DNA of 64,000 bases from Monocercomonoides exilis (Eukaryota > Preaxostyla > Oxymonadida > Polymastigidae): NCBI GenBank assembly GCA_001643675.2, contig LSRY02000035.1, forward strand, positions 248,001-312,000, given 5' to 3'. Under the pieces are notes generated by a model. The model did no database searches. It was not told the origin of the DNA and saw nothing but the letters and a program-made list of their open reading frames with translations. Of this stretch, positions 58,101 to 64,000 are shown one piece after another; the first letter of the stretch is position 1; each line of letters begins with the position of its first letter. Made by a program: the position numbers and the translations under genes.

Positions 58101-60910
58101 CTTCAAATGCATCTTCTTCATCTCAATTGCAAATGTCATCCGCTTCTTCAACTTATCATCCGCTGTCTGGTGAAAAGCGCCTTTCATGTTTTATGAAGCT
58201 TTTGAATGAATATGGATTTTTGAATCTTTGCAAGAATTGCTGTGATGACATCCTTTCTGGAAAGCCAATCGTTAGACCTGCAAAAGACAATCAAAAGGAT
58301 CAAAGTTGTTTGCCTTCAAGTGATATGGATGGGGCAGACATAATGCCAAACTCACTGGAGAATGAATCAAGCAACATGGTAGGTGTTTCTGAAATGAAAT
58401 TAATCATTGAAGTTGCTGATGTTTTGAAGGAATTGTTGCAGTTTGATGGCAAGCAAATGGCAAATATGGAACAAGTTGGCTTGACAAAGGCAATATTTGA
58501 TTTGTTCGACGAACTGAAGAATGAATTGAAGGGCAATCAAGAAGATGCAAAAGATGAGGAAAGGGATGAAAAAGTGAACTGTTCAGAAAAAGAAGAACAG
58601 AAAGTTAAAAGTGAAAGAAATGAAAATCTGAAATGCACGAAGAAGAGCATTCAACGAAAGGCATTTTCAGTGATGTTATCTCTGATTGGGGAAATGATGA
58701 AAATAGATGCAAAGCAGGTCAGTCATTTCAGTGTGGAGAATGAAGTGAAAGCGATCTCAAGTGAATTGGCAAAGGAGAACATTAATGATGATGTTATGCT
58801 TTGCTCATTTGGTGTGATTAATGCAATGCTGAAGAGCAGCAATCGTTCTGAAGTGGGGAAAGAAGTGGTGCAGAAGAGAGGATTGCACATGTTCATTGAA
58901 TGGGTTGGCGTGAAAAAGGAGAATGAGATAAGCAGTTTGGAAGGCAGGCTATTTGACGAGATCATGAAAGGGACAATAGCCTTGCTAAAGAAAGAGAAGA
59001 GTAACAATGCGAACAAGAAAGTGCGGAGGTTGTTTCTTCTGCGCTCTGTGAAGGGAATAACAACGAAGACTTGCTGTGTATTGATCGATATCGCGAAGAA
59101 TATGAGCGAGGAGATTGGGGCTGGAAATGTGGCAGAACAGAGAAAAGTTGTTGGACTGGTGATTGCTGTGGCAAGAGCAGTGCCGAGCGAGAAAGCGAAG
59201 TGCGACAGTGTTGTGATTGACATTTTGGATTGGCTGCAGAAGGCGCATGTAGATGGGTTCAATATCATTTTCAAGCAATTCCTGAATTCGATTCCTGGAC
59301 TCAGAGAGATTGTAGTGGCTGAACCTTATTTGGGGAAGATAATGACTTGGCTGAAGGGAGGGATTACAGAGAATATTTCAGCATGTTACGAAAATATCAA
59401 TGCGATTTCTGCGATGATCAATGTTGCAGCTGATGATAGGGACTTGATTGATTATTTAGTGGTGCCTTCTTTTTTGAGCAAATTGAAGCTTTTCTCGTTT
59501 TCTGCCATCTCCAAAATGGCGTTACTCTCGAGTGCAAGAAAAAAAGTGCTAATTGATTCAGTTTGCCACATCCTCAGAGAAATCTTATATGATGGATTGT
59601 TTTATCGCTACCGAACTATTAAAAACGATAACGTTGAAATGCTATTTGATATTGGTTTCTTTGAAGAAGATATAAAAAGTCACGATTGTGTATGTGCAGA
59701 AATGTTGTGCACTGACTGCAACGTTTTGTGTGAAAGAAGCGAGTCTGTGATATATTCATGGATAAGCAACTGCATAAGTGCCAATGAAAAAGGTGATATG
59801 GAGCTGTTTGTGCTGAATGTTGCTGCATTTGCTTGTATGATGGACAAAGGTATGGATTTGATTGATTTTTTTTTTTTTGAAAAAGAAAAGAAAATGTTTT
59901 GTGATTTATGATTTTTGACGAGTACGTAATATAATTATTTTCTATTTGTTTTCTTGATGGTGAAAAAATGAAATATTTTACCAAAGTGCAATCAGCATGT
60001 AAATTTCTGTTTAATATTTTTTTTTGATTGTTATATTTCATTTTGTTTATTAATTTATTATTTGTTATCCAATATGTTTCCACAATTTAAAATTTGAAAT
60101 CCTTGATTTCGTGTAGTATTAATTGATGAAAAAAAAGAGCATAGAAATTATCAGAAGATTGATCATTGTTTCTCTCATGTTCATTCATTTGGCTTTGCGA
60201 CAGAGCCATTGTTTTCCTTTCTCCAAAGTTTCGATCCAGCCACTCAGCCGCACACAGTTACGAGGTCTTATTTCTTTCTGCTCCAAGGCCTGCTAAAATT
60301 CGTAGAGAGGAACAAAGAGCTCTGCGCATTCATGTCGCAGCACCTGGTGAAACTGTATCCTCTGAGAATGAAACTGAATAATGAATTGTGCAACATGTAT
60401 TCGATGTTGTGCTTCCAGTTCTTGATGAGCAGAGGATTTAATACAGCAACAGAAGCAACTGTTGCACTTCTGAATGAGGGAATGCTGCTTCCAACTGTAA
60501 TTAGAAACTATTCTTGGTATTCTTGTGCTTCCCACTTGTTATTCTCCAACATTCTCCCTTGTTGTGAGAGACACCTTGTTAGAGATGAATATTTAGTACC
60601 TCCTCATTTTATTGAGTTGGTTGTAAATGTGATGATGGATTCTGCTTCCAATGTTTTAGCTTATAATGCTTATGTTGAACTCGCGGGTGCAATGGGAAAG
60701 TTAGAGTATCATTTAACTATTCTCAAGAATGGAGAAGAAGTTGGTTTAAATGATGCACTTGTAGCCTTCAAAGGATGTGAATTTTTACTTGGAAATTTGG
60801 TTGACCGTCATAATTCTCTGATCTTCCATTCAGAATTATACACCAAACATTTCGTTGAATTTCCTCGTATTCGGCTTTATATTGAAAAAAAACAATGGTT
60901 TTATATTTGA
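55153..60910 (+). CDS. large helical-repeat-like protein H (paralog of G)
   Basis: Seven exons: 55153-55194, 55253-55299, 55363-55616, 55694-55775, 55853-57660, 57795-59849 and 60204-60910, joining to 1664 residues from MNINFDEDFYDKIK. Intron phases are consistent throughout. It aligns with gene G: IIGSELGGLLLKEIE with IIGRELIRLAVKKAF, HIKLLLKCVECSDKELEGRA with HMRILLQCLCVADDEI, and RRLFLLRSVKGITTK with SATLFLLRGGRAIP. The final three introns match in position and phase. Low-complexity inserts differ: a Pro/Ser/Thr-rich stretch (56330-56560) and Ser runs (57160-57400). The remainder is Leu/Ile-rich helix suggestive of an alpha solenoid. No catalytic motif, signal peptide or membrane span. H has one more small 5' exon than G. 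Function unknown; a scaffold-type role is only a guess from the fold. Confidence 0.75.
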
Positions 60911-61372
60911 AATAGCAGGAATCATCGAATCTTTATGTTGAATGTAAATTTTATTTGCTGGAGAAATTAAGGAGTGATTTTTTTCTTTTTTATTCCTTTT
61001 TTTTTATCTTGAAAATTAAGTGTAATTTGTAAAGACAGCTTTTAGATATAATTGCATTATATTTAAGCAAAAAAACTTTATAATTTCAATTGCATGTGAT
61101 TCATTGGCTTATTTTCGTTCGTTAGAAGCACATACTCCCAAAAAAAAGAAAGAAAGAAAGAAAGAAAAGAAAAAGAAAAAGAAAGAAATTTCATAGGTTT
61201 ATTCTTTTCACTAATACAAATTGTTTCATCTTTCCTTGTTGTAAATGTATGCTTTTTTCTTTAATATGCGCACAACGAAGATTAATCACATTTTTAAGAA
61301 AATATCAAAAATTGATCATAATCCCAAAATAAAATATTATCAATAATTTTTTATTTTTCTTTTTTTCTTCAA

Positions 61373-62416
61373 ATGACTACAAATGAAGAAAAAGAAAATA
61401 TTTTTGTAATGTATAAAAACAAGCGCATAGTTGTTCCTTTTTATCCTCAATCAACTGTTAGGGCTCTTGCATCCCATGTGTCAAGCAGTTTTAGTATAGA
61501 AAAAGACAGGATTAGGTTTTATTTTATTTCAACAGACAGTCAGAAAAGTGTTCAACTAAAGGAAACTTCATTAACTCTGCAGCAGAGCAAAATTCGTTCT
61601 GGAATGACTCTACACATTAGAGACTTAGGGAGGCAGATAGATAAAAAAACATCATTATTAATTCAATTTGGAGGATCTATTCTCATCTATTTTTTAGTTT
61701 TCGCTAATCCTACGCTTATTTATAGATATTACAATCCAAAATATGTTTCAAAATCATATACAAGCTCTCAAATCATTACATTCATAATTTGGTGTATTCA
61801 CTTTTTGAAACGAATTTTGGAAGTTCTTTATCTTCACTCTTATTCAAGAGAGACAATGAATGTATCACATTTGTTAAAAGGATGCGCGTATTATTGGTCT
61901 TTTTCGCTTTTAATTTCTTATGTTATATGTAATAATGATTTTACTCCACCTCGCTTTATGTATCAAGTTATGGGAATTCTAATGTGGTTCCTTGGCGAAT
62001 ATTGCAATTTTGCGTATGTTCCTTGAAATTTTTTGTGCGGATTATTTTTTGTCAACTTATTCAAATATTCAGATGTCATTATCATTTGTCAACTCTTCGA
62101 GATAGTTTGTCTCAAGATATTCATCCAATACCAACTGAAGGATTTTTCCTGAAAGCAGTATGCCCTCATTACGCATTTGAAGCTCTCGCGTGGTATGGCT
62201 TCAATATGGTATGGAATTTTGATGAATCTTTGAAGCATCCTAATATATATTTTTGATTTTTTTTAGATGACATTTACTTTCATTGGTGTTGTTTTCAATA
62301 TTATCGGAGTTATGAGGATGCATCACCTTGCAAGAAAGCGTCACAACAGATATCTTGCTGAACATCCAAGCTATCCTTCTAACATTCCTCTGATGTTTTT
62401 TTCTATCTTAAACTGA
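61373..62416 (+). CDS. TECR: very-long-chain enoyl-CoA reductase (TECR/TSC13 type)
   Basis: Catalyses the last step of microsomal fatty-acid elongation, reducing trans-2-enoyl-CoA with NADPH in the ER membrane. Exons: 61373-62013, 62073-62208 and 62267-62416 (donors GTATGT and GTATGG). The product has 308 residues, the same length as human TECR. An N-terminal ubiquitin-like part (MTTNEEKENIFVMYKNKRIV to SGMTLHIRDLGRQI) is followed by a multi-pass steroid-5-alpha-reductase-like membrane domain. Motifs: IHFLKRILEVLYLHSYSR, TMNVSHLLKGCAYYW, HYHLSTLR across intron 1, CPHYAFEALAWYGF at the conserved Tyr/Glu active-site region, and the C-terminal KRHNRYLAEHPSYPSNIP. Start ATG at 61373 directly follows a T-rich leader. 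All expected regions are present, so it is probably functional. Confidence 0.9.
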
Positions 62417-62866
62417 ATTTATTCGTATTTCATGTAAAATTAAAAGTGAACAAATTCTCGTTTCTGTTGTTTTATTCATTTCTTTGTTTTATTTTATTTA
62501 CAATTTTTTATGAAATTTTTTCAACGAATTTTTTTTTTCGAGCGTAATTGTTAAAAAGAAGAAAATAGCAAAAAAGGGAATACGAAATAGAAAAACATAA
62601 CAAACAAAATCTATCATGAATCCTTGCATACAAGATATTATTGAAGAATATCACATTTTAAAAAAAGAAATGAAAAAATAAAAATTTAAGTAGAACCTGA
62701 AATTTTTGAAAATTAAAAACACAAAACAAACAAAACGATTGATCAACAGAAGAGCAAAAAGCCAATATTATCGTGAATAAATATGTTATTGTTTAAACTT
62801 TCTCTAAGTTTCAATCTATTCATATCAGAAAAATAAAAATAAAATATAATAAAATAAAAATCTTTA
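62417..62866. other. spacer between convergent TECR and PARG genes
   Basis: 450 bp of AT-rich sequence holding both 3' ends. An (AAAAT)-like run at 62835-62860 lies just past the PARG stop. No gene. Confidence 0.6.
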
Positions 62867-63791
62867 CTAAACATGTTTCAACACATATTCTACCAGCCCA
62901 TTCCCATTCTTAATTTCGCCTTTGTGCTGAGTGCAAAACGACAAAATGGCATTAAACAGTTCGCCCACAGTCACAAACGCTGGATTTGGAGAAGGGGCGC
63001 TTGAAAAGTCTGCAGATGTCTTTGCTGAAGAAGAAGGATGCATCAAGTCAGACCTCCGGCGGAACACTTTTTCTCCGTCAACAAACATCGAAAATGAATT
63101 ACGCTCATCTCCTGCATCTTTAACTGATTTTTCTTTTCCTTCTCCTTTTTCTTCTCCTCCTTTTTCTTCTCCATTTTCTCCTTCTGCTTTTTCTTCTTCT
63201 TTATCCTCTCCTCTTTCAAGCACAATCCTCGTAAGCAGACGGACAACTGTCTCGACAAAATTCTCTTCTCCCATCGCTGAGTACCTCATCTCCTCCACTC
63301 CACATTCAGACGCTGCAAGCCATTGGATCAGGAACTTCAGTATTTTGTCTCCGTTGAAGGCCCCACAGCCCCAATGGCCCGTGGCTACAAAGGGAGAAGG
63401 AGAGTCAGCTGCAAACGAAAATGCAGTGAAGGCCTTGGAAATGTGCGGTGGTTCAAAATGAATGGAAATATTAATATATTTACATATTTGTTGATAAAAA
63501 GGAAGAATTAATGCATGAAAGAAATTATCAGTTGAGAGAAGTTAAAAAGGAAGAAGAAAAGAGGGGATAAACAAAAATATTAAGGGGGAAAAAAAGCAAT
63601 TTTTTTTGGAACGTTCAGAAAAAATGATTTGAAAAAAAGGCAGCAAGCAAAAAAAGCACACTTTGTTAAGTTCCCTAACGATTGATTTGTTTGACCACTG
63701 GTTAATCTCAATATCATCGTCAATAAAATTATGAGGGAAATGCACAGCATCCATTGCAATCACACGATGAGGGAGGATTGAATCTTTGTCT
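62867..63791 (-). CDS. PARG: poly(ADP-ribose) glycohydrolase, C-terminal part (runs beyond right edge)
   Basis: PARG removes poly(ADP-ribose) chains from proteins. Two exons are visible on the minus strand: 63791-63662 and 63433-62867, with a 228-nt intron (donor GTGTGC, phase 0). The first has RVIAMDAVHFPHNF and SIVRELNK, matching the family pattern IVAIDA...RELNKA. The second begins AFTAFSF and carries VATGHWGCGAFNGDKILKF and LIQWLAASECG, the conserved stretch near the end of the PARG catalytic domain, then FVETVVRLLTRIVLE. Before the final helix (TVGELFNAILSFC) there is an insertion of about 65 residues, the first half rich in Glu/Lys/Gly. The GGG-EE signature and catalytic glutamates should lie in exons past position 64000. 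The rest of the window to the right is intron. Confidence 0.85.
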
Positions 63792-64000
63792 CTATAAAAA
63801 GAGCATAGACGAGAAGAGGGAAAAAAAGGGAAGAAAAAGGTTTAGTTTGATGAGAAAGAGAAAAAAATTAAAAATAATTGAAATTGAAATTCAATAAATA
63901 TCAATACAAAAAGATGCTCTCCAATCAAAATTCAAAAAAGTTAAAGAAAAAACTAATAAATTAACAATATGAATCGATTTCATGGGGAAAAAAAACAATC

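Noticed and set aside
1-64000. tRNA, rRNA, CRISPR arrays or bacterial operons
   Set aside because: No cloverleaf, rRNA-like or regularly spaced repeat pattern was recognised by eye; the introns and gene structure are eukaryotic. A tRNA scan was not possible.

Overview
The window is nuclear DNA of a microbial eukaryote, most likely an oxymonad flagellate of the Monocercomonoides type. It is AT-rich and carries genes with short GT-AG introns (about 50-70 nt, a few longer). It uses the standard genetic code: TAA, TAG and TGA all end intact genes. The genus-level call is from recognition of two multi-gene families typical of that organism: large pectin-lyase-fold membrane proteins with a degenerate kinase tail, and a three-exon helical family. 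No database search was run.

Layout. 1-4.4 kb: a YAK1/DYRK-type kinase on the minus strand, whose serine-rich C-terminal tail runs off the left edge. 4.4-10.4 kb: a gene-poor block of mobile-element debris, comprising a pogo-like MITE, a small MITE with a 6-bp target duplication, an inverted-repeat element, a decayed Merlin transposon interrupted by another MITE, and a 1.2-kb foldback element interrupted by a further MITE. 10.4-12.2 kb: low-complexity sequence and unassigned fragments. 12.2-25.4 kb: five members of the three-exon family (A-E), some intact and some broken, with a second Merlin transposon among them; member F lies at 35.6-37.1 kb. 25.7-27.8 kb: an unrecognised charged protein. 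28.5-34.4 kb and 55.2-60.9 kb: two large paralogous helical-repeat-like proteins (G and H) sharing intron positions. 38.3-40.4 kb: an SPRY-like protein. 41.5-42.6 kb: a near-perfect 1-kb palindrome. 42.8-50.7 kb: a pectin-lyase-like/pseudokinase gene broken only by in-frame stops. 51.6-54.9 kb: IPI1/TEX10-like (minus) and MTH1-like Nudix (plus), head to head. 61.4-62.4 kb: enoyl-CoA reductase TECR/TSC13. 62.9 kb to the right edge: the catalytic end of a poly(ADP-ribose) glycohydrolase (minus).

The housekeeping genes (ribosome biogenesis, nucleotide-pool sanitation, fatty-acid elongation, ADP-ribose turnover, YAK1 signalling) have separate jobs and form no operon-like unit. The accessory part is shaped by duplication of the three-exon family, often with its upstream region, and by several DNA-transposon families. 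Intron donors are mostly GT(T/A)TG rather than GTAAG. Exon boundaries were assigned by eye from reading frame, GT/AG sites and comparison between paralogs.
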